From positions 1-64,000 of the forward strand of contig NZ_FCON02000015.1 of the NCBI RefSeq assembly GCF_001544535.1: 64,000 nt of DNA, in the 5' to 3' direction. Position numbers and translations under genes: made by a program. Positions 14,632 through 27,615 of the stretch are shown piece by piece. Position 1 is the stretch's first letter, and each line of letters begins with the position of its first letter. Under the pieces are notes generated by a model. That model was not told the DNA's origin and did no database searches. It saw nothing but the letters and a program-made list of their open reading frames with translations. Origin of the DNA: Caballeronia choica (GTDB lineage: Bacteria > Pseudomonadota > Gammaproteobacteria > Burkholderiales > Burkholderiaceae).

Positions 14632-16482
14632 ATGTCCCGTTCGCTCGAAATCCTCAACGAAATTTTTGGCTATCCCGCTTTCCGAGGGCAGCAGGGCGAA
14701 ATCGTCGAACACGTGGCGGCGGGCGGCGATTCGCTCGTGCTCATGCCAACGGGCGGCGGCAAGTCGCTGTGCTATCAGATCCCTTCGCTCGTGAGAAAGG
14801 AGGCGGGCTTCGGCGCGGGCATCGTCGTGTCGCCGCTGATCGCACTGATGCAGGACCAGGTTGCCGCGCTCAAGGAAGTCGGCGTTCGCGCCTCGTACCT
14901 GAATTCGACACTGTCGGGCGCCGAGGCTTCCGCCACCGAACGCGCGTTGCGCAATGGCGAAATCGACTTGCTGTACGTAGCGCCCGAGCGCCTGATGACG
15001 CCGCGTTTCCTCGATCTTCTGGAAAGCGCGCCAATCGGGCTGTTCGCAATCGACGAAGCGCATTGCGTGTCGCAATGGGGGCACGATTTCCGGCCGGAAT
15101 ACATCCAGTTGTCCGTGCTGCACGAGCGGTTTCCATCGGTACCGCGCATCGCACTAACGGCCACCGCCGACGCCATCACGCGCGACGAAATCGTTCATCG
15201 CCTCGCGCTCGACGAGGCGCGTATTTTCGTATCGAGCTTCGATCGACCGAACATTCGTTATCGCATCGTCGAAAAGGACAATGCGCGCGCGCAACTGCTC
15301 GATTTCATCCGCGCCGAGCACACGAACAAGGACGGCACGACCGACGCGGGTGTGATCTATTGCCTGTCGCGCCGCAAGGTCGAAGAGACTGCCGACTGGC
15401 TGAAGAGCCAGGGACTGCGTGCTTTGCCATATCACGCGGGCATGGAGTTCGGGACCCGTCAGAAGCATCAGGAAATGTTCCAGCGCGAGGAAGGCATCGT
15501 GATGTGCGCGACGATCGCGTTCGGGATGGGCATCGACAAGCCGGACGTGCGCTTCGTGGCCCATCTCGACTTGCCGAAGAGCGTCGAAGGCTATTACCAG
15601 GAAACGGGACGCGCGGGGCGCGATGGGCTGCCGGCGAATGCGTGGATGACGTACGGCCTCGGCGACGTCGTGCAGCAGCGCAAGATGATTGATGAATCCG
15701 ATGCCGACGATATGCACAAGCGCGTCCAGGGCGGCAAGCTCGATGCGTTGCTCGGCCTCTGCGAGACTGCGTCGTGCCGGCGCGTGCGCTTGCTCGGTTA
15801 TTTCGGCGAGGCAAGCCAACCGTGCGGCAATTGCGATACTTGCCTGGAGCCGCCGGCATCATGGGACGCAACGCGCGAAGCCCAAATGGCGCTTTCGTGC
15901 GTGTATCGCGCGTTCAAGGCCAGCGGATTTCACTTCGGCGCGGGCCATCTGATCGATATCCTGCGCGGCAATCGCACGGAAAAGGTGTTGCAGCGAGGGC
16001 ACGAAAGGATTTCGACATTCGGTGTTGGCGCGGCGTTGTCGGAACAGGAGTGGCGCGCAGTCTTTCGGCAACTGGTGGCATTCGGCTACCTTGCGGTCGA
16101 TCACGACGGGTTCGGTGCCCTCGTGCTCACCGACGCGAGCAAGCCGGTGCTCAAGGGCGAGCAGAACGTCACGCTGCGCAAATACGTTAAGCCGACGCGG
16201 ACGCGCCAGTCGTCGTCCGGACGCACGGGCGAACGCGCCGACCCGACCGCGGGTATGTCATCGCGAGAAAAGGCGCGCTGGGAGCGCTTGCGCTTGTGGC
16301 GCTCTGAGACAGCGAAGGGCGACGGCGTGCCGGCATACGTGATTTTCCACGACGCGACGCTTGCGGAAATCGCTCGCAACGACCCCGATTCGATCGAGGA
16401 TCTGCGTCAAATTCCTGGAATCGGCGCACGCAAGCTCGACCGGTTCGGCTCTGAATTGCTCGAAGTCGTGGCTGCGGATTAG
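14632..16482 (+). CDS. recQ: ATP-dependent DNA helicase RecQ
   Basis: A 616-residue 3'-5' superfamily 2 helicase for recombination and repair. Motif [15 protein letters not shown] is at about 38-51 and the DEAH box in [17 protein letters not shown] at about 139-154. The second RecA fold has GRAGRDG. The RQC domain has a zinc site ([12 protein letters not shown], then CGNCDTC), and a C-terminal HRDC domain ends near [13 protein letters not shown]. The frame is open 29 codons further up from a TTG, but that overlaps the rpoC terminator region, so the ATG before [18 protein letters not shown] is preferred. Nothing links it functionally to its neighbours; it sits between the rpoBC and str operons. 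Confidence 0.95.
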   Translation: MSRSLEILNEIFGYPAFRGQQGEIVEHVAAGGDSLVLMPTGGGKSLCYQIPSLVRKEAGFGAGIVVSPLIALMQDQVAALKEVGVRASYLNSTLSGAEASATERALRNGEIDLLYVAPERLMTPRFLDLLESAPIGLFAIDEAHCVSQWGHDFRPEYIQLSVLHERFPSVPRIALTATADAITRDEIVHRLALDEARIFVSSFDRPNIRYRIVEKDNARAQLLDFIRAEHTNKDGTTDAGVIYCLSRRKVEETADWLKSQGLRALPYHAGMEFGTRQKHQEMFQREEGIVMCATIAFGMGIDKPDVRFVAHLDLPKSVEGYYQETGRAGRDGLPANAWMTYGLGDVVQQRKMIDESDADDMHKRVQGGKLDALLGLCETASCRRVRLLGYFGEASQPCGNCDTCLEPPASWDATREAQMALSCVYRAFKASGFHFGAGHLIDILRGNRTEKVLQRGHERISTFGVGAALSEQEWRAVFRQLVAFGYLAVDHDGFGALVLTDASKPVLKGEQNVTLRKYVKPTRTRQSSSGRTGERADPTAGMSSREKARWERLRLWRSETAKGDGVPAYVIFHDATLAEIARNDPDSIEDLRQIPGIGARKLDRFGSELLEVVAAD

Positions 16483-16523
16483 CGCTTTTGGAATCCGTCT
16501 CGGGCGAGAAAAGCCGCAACCTA

Positions 16524-16553
16524 TTGACCTGATTGGGATTTCCAGACTATTAT
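16524..16553 (+). promoter_or_regulatory. probable str operon promoter
   Basis: A -35 TTGACC (16524-16529), an 18-base spacer and a -10 TATTAT (16548-16553) lie about 160 bases before rpsL; an overlapping TATGCT could serve instead. Between promoter and gene is an 11-base tandem repeat, ACTCCGAAAGT twice plus ACTCCG (16586-16612). S7 represses this operon in E. coli through the rpsL-rpsG spacer; I see no specific site that I can assign. Confidence 0.65.
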
Positions 16554-16716
16554 GCTAGGTTCTCGTTCTTGGCTTTCTCGTGCGCACTCCGAAAGTACTC
16601 CGAAAGTACTCCGGCGTAAGTTGCGAGCCATGTCAGGGACAAGAAGTTCGATGCGCGTCGTTTTTCGCTTTGCCCGAAAAGGGCGCGTCGATTTTGATCA
16701 ATTTCAGGAATAGACA

Positions 16717-17097
16717 ATGCCAACCATCAATCAATTGGTTCGCAAAGGCCGCGCTTCCGAAACAGTGAAGAGCAAGTCGCCGGCTTTGCAGGACTGCCCG
16801 CAGCGTCGCGGCGTGTGCACTCGCGTGTACACGACGACGCCGAAGAAGCCGAACTCGGCGCTTCGTAAAGTTGCCAAGGTTCGTCTGACGAACGGCTTCG
16901 AAGTCATTTCGTACATCGGTGGCGAAGGCCACAACCTGCAGGAACACTCGGTCGTGCTGATTCGCGGCGGTCGTGTGAAGGACTTGCCGGGTGTGCGTTA
17001 CCACATGGTTCGCGGCTCGCTGGATACCCAGGGCGTCAAGGATCGTAAGCAGGCTCGTTCGAAGTACGGTGCGAAGCGTGCCAAGGCTGGCAAGTAA
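16717..17097 (+). CDS. rpsL: 30S ribosomal protein S12
   Basis: A 126-residue decoding-centre protein. The loops carrying the usual streptomycin-resistance positions read [12 protein letters not shown] and [10 protein letters not shown], with the lysines that correspond to Lys43 and Lys88 intact, so the sequence is of the sensitive type. It starts the str operon; rpsG follows after 186 bases, a spacer containing a GCCC-GTAAAA-GGGC hairpin. Confidence 0.98.
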   Translation: MPTINQLVRKGRASETVKSKSPALQDCPQRRGVCTRVYTTTPKKPNSALRKVAKVRLTNGFEVISYIGGEGHNLQEHSVVLIRGGRVKDLPGVRYHMVRGSLDTQGVKDRKQARSKYGAKRAKAGK

Positions 17098-17283
17098 ATT
17101 CTTGCCGGTTCAAGTGTTTTCAGGCTGCCCGTAAAAGGGCGTTCAAAGCGGTGGTGCCGGAATTGCCGGTGCTGTCGAGTAAGTGGTCACCCGGCCAAGC
17201 TGGTTAATCAAGTGAGATGGATCGGGTTTGTTGGTGGCCGCGGGGCTTGAAAGAGCTCCAACTGAAAAGTCAAAGGAAGAAAC

Positions 17284-17754
17284 ATGCCGCGTCGTCGCGA
17301 AGTCCCCAAGCGGGAAGTGTTGCCGGATCCGAAATTCGGCAACGTAGATGTAGCCAAGTTCATGAACGTGCTGATGCTCTCCGGCAAGAAATCGGTTGCC
17401 GAGCGTATCGTGTACGGCGCTTTTGAACAGATCCAGACCAAGGGTGGCAAGGACCCGCTGGAAGTGTTCACGGTTGCGCTCAACAACGTGAAACCGGTCG
17501 TCGAAGTGAAGAGCCGTCGCGTTGGTGGTGCGAACTATCAGGTTCCGGTCGAAGTGCGTCCGTCGCGTCGTATGGCATTGGCGATGCGTTGGCTGCGTGA
17601 AGCCGCGAAGAAGCGCAGCGAGAAGTCGATGGCCCTGCGTCTTGCAGGTGAACTTTCGGAAGCGGCCGAAGGCCGTGGCGGCGCGATGAAGAAGCGCGAC
17701 GAAGTTCACCGGATGGCAGAAGCCAACAAGGCGTTCTCGCATTTCCGTTTCTAA
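17284..17754 (+). CDS. rpsG: 30S ribosomal protein S7
   Basis: A 156-residue primary binder of the 16S 3' major domain and the known translational repressor of the str operon. It starts [19 protein letters not shown], and the helix-rich body ends [11 protein letters not shown], a normal length. The ATG follows AAAGGAAGAAAC. A terminator-like hairpin lies between it and fusA. Confidence 0.98.
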   Translation: MPRRREVPKREVLPDPKFGNVDVAKFMNVLMLSGKKSVAERIVYGAFEQIQTKGGKDPLEVFTVALNNVKPVVEVKSRRVGGANYQVPVEVRPSRRMALAMRWLREAAKKRSEKSMALRLAGELSEAAEGRGGAMKKRDEVHRMAEANKAFSHFRF

Positions 17755-17784
17755 GTCTCCCGACCTAGGTCGAACGGAAAAATC

Positions 17785-17816
17785 CGGGCGGGTGCGCTTT
17801 CAAAGCGCCTCGCCCG
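17785..17816 (+). terminator. hairpin between rpsG and fusA
   Basis: Two stacked stems, CGGGCG/CGCCCG outside and GCGCTTT/AAAGCGC inside with a single-C loop, are followed by TTTGTGTT. The T-run is interrupted, so this is more likely a partial terminator or mRNA-stability element setting rpsLG against fusA-tuf expression than an operon end. Confidence 0.5.
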
Positions 17817-17874
17817 TTTGTGTTAGGACGCGGCTGGCCACGAGCCGACGCGTCGACCCAATAAAGGATTCAAA

Positions 17875-19977
<2,103 letters not shown>

Positions 19978-20029
19978 TTCGGCAAGCCGAAAATCCTTAA
20001 CCGATCAACATTTTTGAAAGAAGGCAATC

Positions 20030-21220
<1,191 letters not shown>

Positions 21221-21276
21221 AATCTTGATCTGACCTATAGTTGTTGGTTGCTGTAACGAAGTAACGTGCCTCGGGA

Positions 21277-21305
21277 CTGGGCGTCCTTCCTCAGCGGATG
21301 CCCGG
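21277..21305 (+). other. hairpin in the tuf2-rpsJ spacer
   Basis: CTGGGCGTCC (21277-21286) pairs with GGATGCCCGG (21296-21305) using two G-T pairs around a nine-base loop. The sequence after it, TTTCACGCTCTTTT, is only moderately T-rich. It may be a leaky terminator between the str and S10 operons or part of the S10 leader, where L4 acts in E. coli. I saw no strong promoter before rpsJ in this 147-base gap. Confidence 0.4.
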
Positions 21306-21367
21306 TTTCACGCTCTTTTACCAAATCGGTGATGCAATATCGCCTCGCTCTTTTCCAAGGAATTGTC

Positions 21368-21679
21368 ATGCAGAACCAGAAAATCCGCATTCGCCTGAAG
21401 GCGTTCGACTATCGTCTGATCGATCAATCGGCAGCCGAAATCGTCGATACCGCGAAGCGGACTGGCGCAATCGTTCGTGGTCCGGTGCCGCTGCCGACCC
21501 GCATTCAACGTTTTGACATTCTGCGTTCGCCGCACGTCAACAAGACCTCGCGCGATCAGCTTGAAATCCGGACGCACCAGCGCCTGATGGACATCGTCGA
21601 TCCGACGGACAAAACCGTGGATGCGCTGATGAAGCTTGACCTGCCGGCTGGCGTCGACGTCGAAATCAAGCTGCAGTAA
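21368..21679 (+). CDS. rpsJ: 30S ribosomal protein S10
   Basis: A 103-residue protein that assembles the 30S head and also, as NusE, binds NusB and NusG in antitermination. It starts [19 protein letters not shown] at the ATG after AAGGAATTGTC; the frame is open 34 codons upstream but lacks family similarity there. The C-terminus [28 protein letters not shown] (shown in full only as its ends) is typical. A strong promoter-like element lies between it and rplC. Confidence 0.97.
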   Translation: MQNQKIRIRLKAFDYRLIDQSAAEIVDTAKRTGAIVRGPVPLPTRIQRFDILRSPHVNKTSRDQLEIRTHQRLMDIVDPTDKTVDALMKLDLPAGVDVEIKLQ

Positions 21680-21728
21680 GGCAGTGCACGCCGCCAAGCA
21701 TGCTCGGCGGCGCTAAGTCTTTGATTGC

Positions 21729-21768
21729 TTGCAGAAAACGAAAAGCCTTGTTATACTTCAAGGCTTTT
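21729..21768 (+). promoter_or_regulatory. promoter within a perfect inverted repeat, before rplC
   Basis: A -35 TTGCAG (21729-21734), exactly 17 bases, and a -10 TATACT (21752-21757). The -10 forms most of the 8-base centre of a perfect 10-bp inverted repeat, AAAAGCCTTG (21741-21750) / CAAGGCTTTT (21759-21768). The repeat with its A and T flanks also looks like a short bidirectional terminator. It lies about 110 bases upstream of rplC, so the S10 operon may be transcribed separately from rpsJ. Confidence 0.65.
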
Positions 21769-21866
21769 CGCGCATTTGCGCAAAAAAGCTGGTTCAAATC
21801 TTCGCGAGGAGAGCCGGCATTTTGTAAATCAGCCCCGACCAATCGCAGTTGGGAATGGAGAAAACG

Positions 21867-22526
21867 ATGAGCCTTGGACTCGTAGGTCGCAAGGTTGGCA
21901 TGACCCGTATCTTTACGCCTGAAGGGGATTCGATTCCCGTCACCGTACTGGACGTGTCGGACAACCGCGTGACGCAGATCAAGACCGTTGAAACGGATGG
22001 TTATACCGCCGTTCAGGTTGCATTCGGTACTCGCCGCGCTTCGCGCGTGACGAAGCCGCTGGCAGGTCACCTCGCCAAAGCCGGCGTTCAAGCCGGTGAA
22101 GTCCTCAAAGAATTTCAAATCGATGCCGCCAAAGCTGCCGAGTTGTCGAGCGGCGCTGTGATCGGTACGGATCTTTTCGAAGTTGGCCAGAAAGTCGACG
22201 TGCAGGGCGTGTCGATCGGTAAGGGCTACGCCGGTACCATCAAGCGCTACAACTTCGCATCAGGCCGCGCATCGCACGGTAACTCCCGTTCGCACAACGT
22301 TCCGGGTTCGATCGGTATGGCGCAGGATCCGGGTCGTGTTTTCCCGGGTAAGCGCATGACGGGTCACATGGGCGATGAAACCGTGACGGTTCAGAACCTG
22401 GTGATCGCTCGTATCGACGCCGACCGCAATCTGTTGCTGGTTCGCGGCGCCGTTCCGGGTGCCAAGGGCGGCAAGGTTTTCGTGACGCCGGCTGTCAAGA
22501 CGCGCGCTGTGAAAGGAGCGAAATAA
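21867..22526 (+). CDS. rplC: 50S ribosomal protein L3
   Basis: A 219-residue early-assembly protein near the peptidyl transferase centre. The start [20 protein letters not shown] is chosen at 21867, seven bases after GGAG; an ATG six codons upstream lacks a good site. The central glycine-rich loop ([15 protein letters not shown]) that approaches the catalytic centre is present, including the Gln that PrmB methylates in other species ([10 protein letters not shown]). Its stop overlaps the rplD start (TAATG). Confidence 0.97.
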   Translation: MSLGLVGRKVGMTRIFTPEGDSIPVTVLDVSDNRVTQIKTVETDGYTAVQVAFGTRRASRVTKPLAGHLAKAGVQAGEVLKEFQIDAAKAAELSSGAVIGTDLFEVGQKVDVQGVSIGKGYAGTIKRYNFASGRASHGNSRSHNVPGSIGMAQDPGRVFPGKRMTGHMGDETVTVQNLVIARIDADRNLLLVRGAVPGAKGGKVFVTPAVKTRAVKGAK

Positions 22527-23146
22527 TGGAACTTAAGCTCCTGAACGCCAATGGTCAGGAAGGCGCAGGCGTGAACGCATCGGACGTCGTGTTCGGTCGC
22601 GATTACAACGAAGCCCTGATCCATCAGGTCGTCGTGGCTTATCAAGCCAACGCACGCAGCGGTAACCGCGCGCAGAAGGACCGTGAGCAAGTCAAGCACA
22701 CGACCAAGAAGCCGTGGCGTCAAAAGGGTACGGGCCGCGCTCGTGCCGGTATGTCGTCGAGCCCGTTGTGGCGCGGCGGTGGCCGTATCTTCCCGAATTC
22801 GCCGGAAGAAAACTTTTCGCATAAGGTCAACAAGAAGATGCATCGCGCAGGTCTCTGCTCGATCTTCTCGCAGCTGGCCCGTGAAGGCCGTATCTCGGTC
22901 GTGGACGAGTTGACGCTCGAAGCGCCCAAGACCAAGCTGCTGGCCGAAAAATTCAAGGCGATGGGTCTCGAGTCCGTATTGGTGATTACCGATACGGTCG
23001 ACGAAAACCTGTACCTCGCGTCGCGCAATCTCGCCCATGTGGCAGTTGTCGAGCCGCGTTACGCCGACCCGCTCTCGTTGATCTACTTCAAGAAGATCCT
23101 GATCACGAAGGCTGCGGTCGCCCAGATCGAGGAGTTGCTGTCATGA
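22526..23146 (+). CDS. rplD: 50S ribosomal protein L4
   Basis: A 206-residue protein with a long extended loop lining the exit tunnel (about 45-100, including [15 protein letters not shown]). In E. coli L4 also represses the S10 operon. It overlaps rplC by one base and rplW by four, so the three genes are translationally coupled. Confidence 0.97.
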   Translation: MELKLLNANGQEGAGVNASDVVFGRDYNEALIHQVVVAYQANARSGNRAQKDREQVKHTTKKPWRQKGTGRARAGMSSSPLWRGGGRIFPNSPEENFSHKVNKKMHRAGLCSIFSQLAREGRISVVDELTLEAPKTKLLAEKFKAMGLESVLVITDTVDENLYLASRNLAHVAVVEPRYADPLSLIYFKKILITKAAVAQIEELLS

Positions 23147-23457
23147 GCGAGATTCGCAAGAACGATCATCGTTTGATGCAGGTCCTGCTCGCGCCGGTGG
23201 TCTCCGAAAAGGCGACGCTGGTGGCCGACAAGAACGAGCAAGTCGTGTTCGAAGTCGCGCCCGATGCCACGAAGCAGGAAGTGAAGGCCGCTGTCGAGCT
23301 GCTGTTCAAGGTAGAAGTCAATTCCGTCAACGTGCTGGTCACGAAGGGCAAAGCCAAGCGCTTCGGCCGCTTCATGGGCAAGCGCAAGGACGTGAAGAAG
23401 GCGTATGTCTGTCTGAAGCCCGGCCAGGAAATCAACTTTGAAGCGGAGGCCAAGTAA
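23143..23457 (+). CDS. rplW: 50S ribosomal protein L23
   Basis: A 104-residue protein at the tunnel exit, the docking site for trigger factor and SRP. It starts [20 protein letters not shown] and has the typical [11 protein letters not shown] and [17 protein letters not shown] stretches. ATGA overlap with rplD upstream; rplB follows two bases after its stop. Confidence 0.96.
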   Translation: MSEIRKNDHRLMQVLLAPVVSEKATLVADKNEQVVFEVAPDATKQEVKAAVELLFKVEVNSVNVLVTKGKAKRFGRFMGKRKDVKKAYVCLKPGQEINFEAEAK

Positions 23458-23459
23458 TC

Positions 23460-24287
23460 ATGGCAATCGTAAAAGTTAAGCCGACTTCGCCGGGTCGCCG
23501 CGCGATGGTCAAGGTGGTGAACAAGGATCTGTACAAGGGCAAGCCGCACGCTGCGTTGCTCGACTCGCAGTCCGTCACCGCCGGCCGTAACAACAGCGGC
23601 CGTATCACGACCCGTCATAAGGGTGGCGGTCACAAGCAGCATTACCGTCTGGTCGATTTCCGTCGTAACAAGGACGGTATTCCGGCGAAGGTCGAGCGTC
23701 TCGAGTACGACCCGAACCGTAGCGCGAACATCGCGCTGGTTCTGTACGCAGACGGGGAACGCAAGTACATCATCGCTCCGAAGGGCGTGACGGTGGGCCA
23801 GCAACTGCTGTCGGGTTCGGAAGCTCCGATCCGCGCAGGTAACACGCTGCCCATCCGCAACATCCCGGTTGGTACGACGATTCACTGCATCGAAATGCTG
23901 CCGGGCAAGGGCGCGCAGATGGCGCGTTCGGCTGGCACGTCGGCGATGTTGCTGGCTCGCGAAGGCACCTACGCGCAGGTTCGCTTGCGCTCGGGCGAAA
24001 TCCGCCGCGTGCACGTCGAGTGCCGCGCGACGATCGGTGAAGTAGGCAACGAAGAGCATAGCCTCCGTCAAATCGGCAAGGCCGGCGCGAATCGTTGGCG
24101 CGGTATCCGTCCGACGGTGCGCGGCGTTGCAATGAACCCGGTCGATCACCCGCACGGTGGTGGTGAAGGTAAGACGGCCGCAGGTCGCGATCCGGTCAGC
24201 CCGTGGGGCACGCCGGCCAAGGGTTATCGCACCCGCAGCAACAAGCGCACGACGACGATGATCGTCCAGCGCCGTCACAAGCGCTAA
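23460..24287 (+). CDS. rplB: 50S ribosomal protein L2
   Basis: A 275-residue primary 23S-binding protein needed for subunit association and peptidyl transfer. The C-terminal conserved motif [15 protein letters not shown], including the histidine equivalent to His229, is intact, followed by the basic tail ending [12 protein letters not shown]. rpsS follows after 10 bases with AAGGAG. Confidence 0.98.
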   Translation: MAIVKVKPTSPGRRAMVKVVNKDLYKGKPHAALLDSQSVTAGRNNSGRITTRHKGGGHKQHYRLVDFRRNKDGIPAKVERLEYDPNRSANIALVLYADGERKYIIAPKGVTVGQQLLSGSEAPIRAGNTLPIRNIPVGTTIHCIEMLPGKGAQMARSAGTSAMLLAREGTYAQVRLRSGEIRRVHVECRATIGEVGNEEHSLRQIGKAGANRWRGIRPTVRGVAMNPVDHPHGGGEGKTAAGRDPVSPWGTPAKGYRTRSNKRTTTMIVQRRHKR

Positions 24288-24297
24288 GGAGTAGGCA

Positions 24298-24573
24298 ATG
24301 GCACGTTCTGTTAAAAAAGGTCCGTTCTGCGACGCCCATTTGCTGAAGAAAGTTGAGGCGGCTGCAGCTTCGCGCGATAAGAAGCCGATCAAAACCTGGT
24401 CGCGTCGCTCGACGATTCTCCCGGATTTCATCGGTCTGACGATTGCCGTGCACAACGGCCGTCAACACGTTCCGGTGTATGTGTCGGAAAACATGGTCGG
24501 CCACAAACTTGGCGAGTTCGCATTGACCCGTACGTTCAAGGGTCATGCAGCCGACAAGAAGGCCAAGAAATAA
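24298..24573 (+). CDS. rpsS: 30S ribosomal protein S19
   Basis: A 91-residue 30S head protein that forms a complex with S13. It starts [18 protein letters not shown] and carries the conserved [20 protein letters not shown] and [16 protein letters not shown]. Length and ends are standard. rplV follows after 12 bases. Confidence 0.97.
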   Translation: MARSVKKGPFCDAHLLKKVEAAAASRDKKPIKTWSRRSTILPDFIGLTIAVHNGRQHVPVYVSENMVGHKLGEFALTRTFKGHAADKKAKK

Positions 24574-24585
24574 GGGGCTATCAAG

Positions 24586-24915
24586 ATGGAAGTAAAAGCT
24601 ATTCATCGCGGTGCCCGCATCTCGGCGCAGAAAACGCGCCTTGTGGCTGACCAGATCCGTGGTTTGCCGGTCGACAAGGCGCTGAACGTTCTGACGTTCT
24701 CGCCGAAGAAGGCGGCGGGTATCGTCAAGAAGGTCGTGCTGTCTGCGATCGCGAATGCGGAGCACAACGAAGGCGCCGATATCGATGAGCTCAAGATCAC
24801 GAGCATCTACATCGACAAGGCAGCTTCGCTGAAGCGTTTTACCGCGCGCGCTAAAGGCCGCGGCAATCGCATCGAGAAGCAATCCTGTCACATCACTGTG
24901 ACGGTCGGGAATTAA
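24586..24915 (+). CDS. rplV: 50S ribosomal protein L22
   Basis: A 109-residue protein whose beta-hairpin (about 80-100, [16 protein letters not shown]) reaches into the exit tunnel beside L4 and is the site of some macrolide-resistance changes elsewhere; here it shows no deletion or insertion. It begins [20 protein letters not shown]. The ATG follows GGGGCTATCAAG; rpsC follows after 11 bases. Confidence 0.97.
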   Translation: MEVKAIHRGARISAQKTRLVADQIRGLPVDKALNVLTFSPKKAAGIVKKVVLSAIANAEHNEGADIDELKITSIYIDKAASLKRFTARAKGRGNRIEKQSCHITVTVGN

Positions 24916-24926
24916 GGAGCCATACG

Positions 24927-25733
24927 ATGGGACAAAAAATTCATCCGACAGGCTTCCGCTTGGCCGTCAGCCGGAATTGGGCGTCGCGTTGGTACGCGAA
25001 CAACAACAATTTCGCGTCGATGCTGCAGGAAGACATCGGGGTTCGTGAATACCTGAAGAAGAAGCTGAAGAACGCTTCGGTAGGTCGGGTAGTCATCGAG
25101 CGTCCGGCGAAGAACGCGCGCATCACGATTTACAGCTCGCGTCCTGGCGTTGTCATCGGCAAGAAGGGCGAAGACATCGAACTGTTGAAGTCGGAACTGC
25201 AGAAGCGCATGGGCGTTCCGGTTCACGTCAACATCGAGGAAATCCGCAAGCCGGAAACCGACGCGCAACTGATCGCCGATTCGATCACGCAACAGCTCGA
25301 GCGTCGGATAATGTTCCGCCGCGCGATGAAGCGTGCGATGCAGAATGCGATGCGTCTGGGTGCTCAAGGCATCAAGATCATGAGCGCCGGTCGTCTGAAC
25401 GGCATTGAGATCGCTCGTACCGAGTGGTATCGCGAAGGTCGCGTGCCCCTCCATACGCTGCGCGCCGACATCGACTACGCAACGTCAGAAGCGAAAACCA
25501 CTTACGGCATCATCGGCGTCAAGGTGTGGGTCTACAAGGGCGACACGCTGGGCCGCAACGATGCACCGGTGGTCGAAGAAGTAGCCGAAGACAAGCGTCC
25601 GCGCCGCAACGCACGCCCGGGTGGCGATCGCCGTCCGCGTCGCGATGGTGAAGGTGGTGGCCCGGCAGGTGCGCGCCGTGGCGCTCCCCGTCGTGCTGGC
25701 GGTGCCGGCAGTGACGGGAAGACTGGAGAATAA
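24927..25733 (+). CDS. rpsC: 30S ribosomal protein S3 with extended C-terminus
   Basis: A 268-residue protein with KH domain ([16 protein letters not shown] at about 74-89) and the C-terminal S3 domain; it lines the mRNA entry tunnel and has helicase activity with S4 and S5. E. coli S3 has about 233 residues. Here an extra tail of about 50 residues from about 218 is Arg, Gly, Pro and Ala rich ([20 protein letters not shown]) and ends SDGKTGE. Such tails are common in Burkholderia. rplP follows two bases after the stop. Confidence 0.97.
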   Translation: MGQKIHPTGFRLAVSRNWASRWYANNNNFASMLQEDIGVREYLKKKLKNASVGRVVIERPAKNARITIYSSRPGVVIGKKGEDIELLKSELQKRMGVPVHVNIEEIRKPETDAQLIADSITQQLERRIMFRRAMKRAMQNAMRLGAQGIKIMSAGRLNGIEIARTEWYREGRVPLHTLRADIDYATSEAKTTYGIIGVKVWVYKGDTLGRNDAPVVEEVAEDKRPRRNARPGGDRRPRRDGEGGGPAGARRGAPRRAGGAGSDGKTGE

Positions 25734-25735
25734 CG

Positions 25736-26152
25736 ATGCTGCAACCGAAACGCAGAAAGTATCGCAAAGAGCAAAAGGGTCGTAATACCGGCAAGGCGAC
25801 GCGCGGCAACGCGGTATCGTTCGGTGAGTACGGTCTGAAGGCCATCGGTCGCGGCCGTTTGACCGCGCGCCAAATCGAAGCGGCACGTCGTGCAATGACG
25901 CGTCACATCAAACGTGGCGGCCGTATCTGGATCCGCATTTTCCCGGACAAGCCGATCTCGCAAAAGCCGGCTGAAGTACGGATGGGTAACGGTAAAGGTA
26001 ACCCCGAGTACTACGTCGCAGAGATTCAACCGGGCAAGATGCTGTACGAAATGGACGGTGTTACCGAAGAACTGGCACGTGAAGCGTTCCGTCTGGCTGC
26101 AGCGAAGCTGCCGCTCAAGACGTACTTCGTTTCGCGCCAGCTCGGCGCCTAA
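25736..26152 (+). CDS. rplP: 50S ribosomal protein L16
   Basis: A 138-residue protein that positions A-site tRNA near the peptidyl transferase centre. It starts [20 protein letters not shown] and contains [20 protein letters not shown] and the loop [14 protein letters not shown], where an Arg is hydroxylated in E. coli. The AAGGAG of rpmC overlaps its stop. Confidence 0.97.
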   Translation: MLQPKRRKYRKEQKGRNTGKATRGNAVSFGEYGLKAIGRGRLTARQIEAARRAMTRHIKRGGRIWIRIFPDKPISQKPAEVRMGNGKGNPEYYVAEIQPGKMLYEMDGVTEELAREAFRLAAAKLPLKTYFVSRQLGA

Positions 26153-26162
26153 GGAGTGAATG

Positions 26163-26357
26163 ATGAAGGCTTCTGAACTTCACCAGAAAGACCAGGCCGC
26201 GCTCAACAAAGAGCTGACGGACCTGCTGAAGGCGCAATTCGGCCTCCGCATGCAACTCGCGACGCAGCAGCTCACGAACACGAGCCAGCTGAAGAAGGTT
26301 CGTCGCGACATTGCACGTGTGCGGACCGTCCTGACTGAGAAGGCGAACCAGAAATGA
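26163..26357 (+). CDS. rpmC: 50S ribosomal protein L29
   Basis: A 64-residue helical-hairpin protein near the tunnel exit next to L23, with [20 protein letters not shown] at its start and [18 protein letters not shown]. Two ATG codons are in tandem at 26160 and 26163; the second is six bases from GGAG and matches the family start. Its stop overlaps the rpsQ start (ATGA). Confidence 0.94.
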   Translation: MKASELHQKDQAALNKELTDLLKAQFGLRMQLATQQLTNTSQLKKVRRDIARVRTVLTEKANQK

Positions 26358-26626
26358 ACGATAGCGTAAAAACCTCGCTCAAGCGGACGCTGGTCGGCAA
26401 GGTCGTCAGCAACAAGATGGACAAGACGGTCACCGTGCTGGTCGAGCACCGTGTGAAGCACCCGATCTACGGCAAGTACGTCGTGCGCTCGAAGAAGTAT
26501 CACGCGCATGACGACGCGAACACGTACAACGAAGGCGATCTCGTCGAGATCCAGGAAACGCGTCCGATTTCGAAGACGAAAGCCTGGGTTGTATCGAAGT
26601 TGCTCGAAGCGGCTCGCGTGATCTAA
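26354..26626 (+). CDS. rpsQ: 30S ribosomal protein S17
   Basis: A 90-residue OB-fold primary 16S binder. It contains [20 protein letters not shown] and [16 protein letters not shown]. It is the last gene of the S10 operon and overlaps rpmC by four bases. A 288-base non-coding gap with a strong promoter follows before rplN. Confidence 0.96.
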   Translation: MNDSVKTSLKRTLVGKVVSNKMDKTVTVLVEHRVKHPIYGKYVVRSKKYHAHDDANTYNEGDLVEIQETRPISKTKAWVVSKLLEAARVI

Positions 26627-26666
26627 GCGTCGAATGCGGTAAAAGTAGTATCGCAGTAACTTTCGC

Positions 26667-26701
26667 TTGCAAGACCGGGATTATGAGTTATAATCTCGGT
26701 C
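26667..26701 (+). promoter_or_regulatory. spc operon promoter overlapping a dyad
   Basis: A -35 TTGCAA (26667-26672), 16 bases, and a perfect -10 TATAAT (26689-26694). The -10 starts at the edge of the loop of a near-perfect 12-bp inverted repeat, GACCGGGATTAT (26673-26684) / ATAATCTCGGTC (26690-26701), five-base centre and one G-T pair. It lies about 220 bases before rplN and should drive the spc operon. Confidence 0.75.
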
Positions 26702-26914
26702 TTCCCTCTTTGTGGGAGCCCCGTCGCGGGCGAAGTTGGTGGGGGAAGCCGGTTCAGGCGCCATGCCTGTATCGACAGATTCACCGGATTGCGATGGCGG
26801 GTTTCGTCTGCCCTCGCTGCCTGTTCTAACCCAAGCAGCCGATTGGCTGACGGGACCAAGACTGACCGGGTGTGCCATGGTGGCGCAGTCGGATTAAGTT
26901 GGGAAAGATAAACC
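26702..26914 (+). promoter_or_regulatory. long leader before rplN
   Basis: About 210 bases between the probable start site and the rplN ATG. Repeated GC-rich complementary segments (for example CTTCC..GGGGGAAG, GGCGCCATGCC and CGGATTGCGATGGCGGG) suggest folded RNA, but I could not assign a known element. S8 represses the spc operon in E. coli at the rplE start rather than here, so the function of this leader is open. No coding sequence with a ribosome site was found. Confidence 0.4.
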
Positions 26915-27283
26915 ATGATCCAGACCGAAACTCGGCTTGAAGTGGCCGACAACACGGGTGCGCGTGAAGTCATGTGCATCAAGGTGCTCGGCGGCTCGAA
27001 GCGTCGTTACGCTAGCATTGGCGACATCATCAAGGTGACCGTCAAAGAGGCAACGCCGCGCGGACGCGTGAAGAAGGGCGAAATCTACAACGCTGTGGTC
27101 GTTCGCACGGCCAAGGGCGTGCGCCGCCAGGACGGCTCGCTGATCAAGTTCGACGGTAATGCCGCCGTTCTTTTGAATGCGAAGCTCGAACCCATCGGCA
27201 CGCGTATTTTCGGGCCGGTCACGCGTGAACTGCGTAGCGAACGATTCATGAAAATCGTTTCGCTCGCGCCGGAAGTGCTGTAA
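26915..27283 (+). CDS. rplN: 50S ribosomal protein L14
   Basis: A 122-residue intersubunit-bridge protein and the binding site of RsfS. It starts [19 protein letters not shown] and contains the family signature region [18 protein letters not shown]. It is the first gene of the spc operon, preceded by a long leader; rplX follows after nine bases. Confidence 0.97.
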   Translation: MIQTETRLEVADNTGAREVMCIKVLGGSKRRYASIGDIIKVTVKEATPRGRVKKGEIYNAVVVRTAKGVRRQDGSLIKFDGNAAVLLNAKLEPIGTRIFGPVTRELRSERFMKIVSLAPEVL

Positions 27284-27292
27284 GGAGTCGCG

Positions 27293-27601
27293 ATGAACAA
27301 GATTCGCAAGGGTGACGAAGTCATCGTCATCACCGGCAAGGATAAAGGCAAGCGCGGTATCGTGCTGGCCGTTGGGGAAGATCGTGTGACCGTCGAGGGC
27401 ATTAATCTCGTCAAGAAGCACGTGAAGCCGAACCCGATGAAGGGTACGACGGGCGGTGTGGAAGCCAAAACGATGCCGCTGCATATTTCGAACGTCGCTT
27501 TGGTCGACGCGAATGGCAAGGCGTCGCGAGTGGGCATCAAGGTCGAAGGCGACAAGAAGGTTCGCTTCTTGAAGTCGACGGGCGCCACGCTCAACGCCTG
27601 A
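27293..27601 (+). CDS. rplX: 50S ribosomal protein L24
   Basis: A 102-residue assembly-initiator protein with an N-terminal KOW motif ([18 protein letters not shown], about 4-21). The rest binds 23S domain I. The ATG follows AAGGAGTCGC. Standard length for the family. Confidence 0.97.
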   Translation: MNKIRKGDEVIVITGKDKGKRGIVLAVGEDRVTVEGINLVKKHVKPNPMKGTTGGVEAKTMPLHISNVALVDANGKASRVGIKVEGDKKVRFLKSTGATLNA

Positions 27602-27615
27602 CGCGGAGTTAAAAA

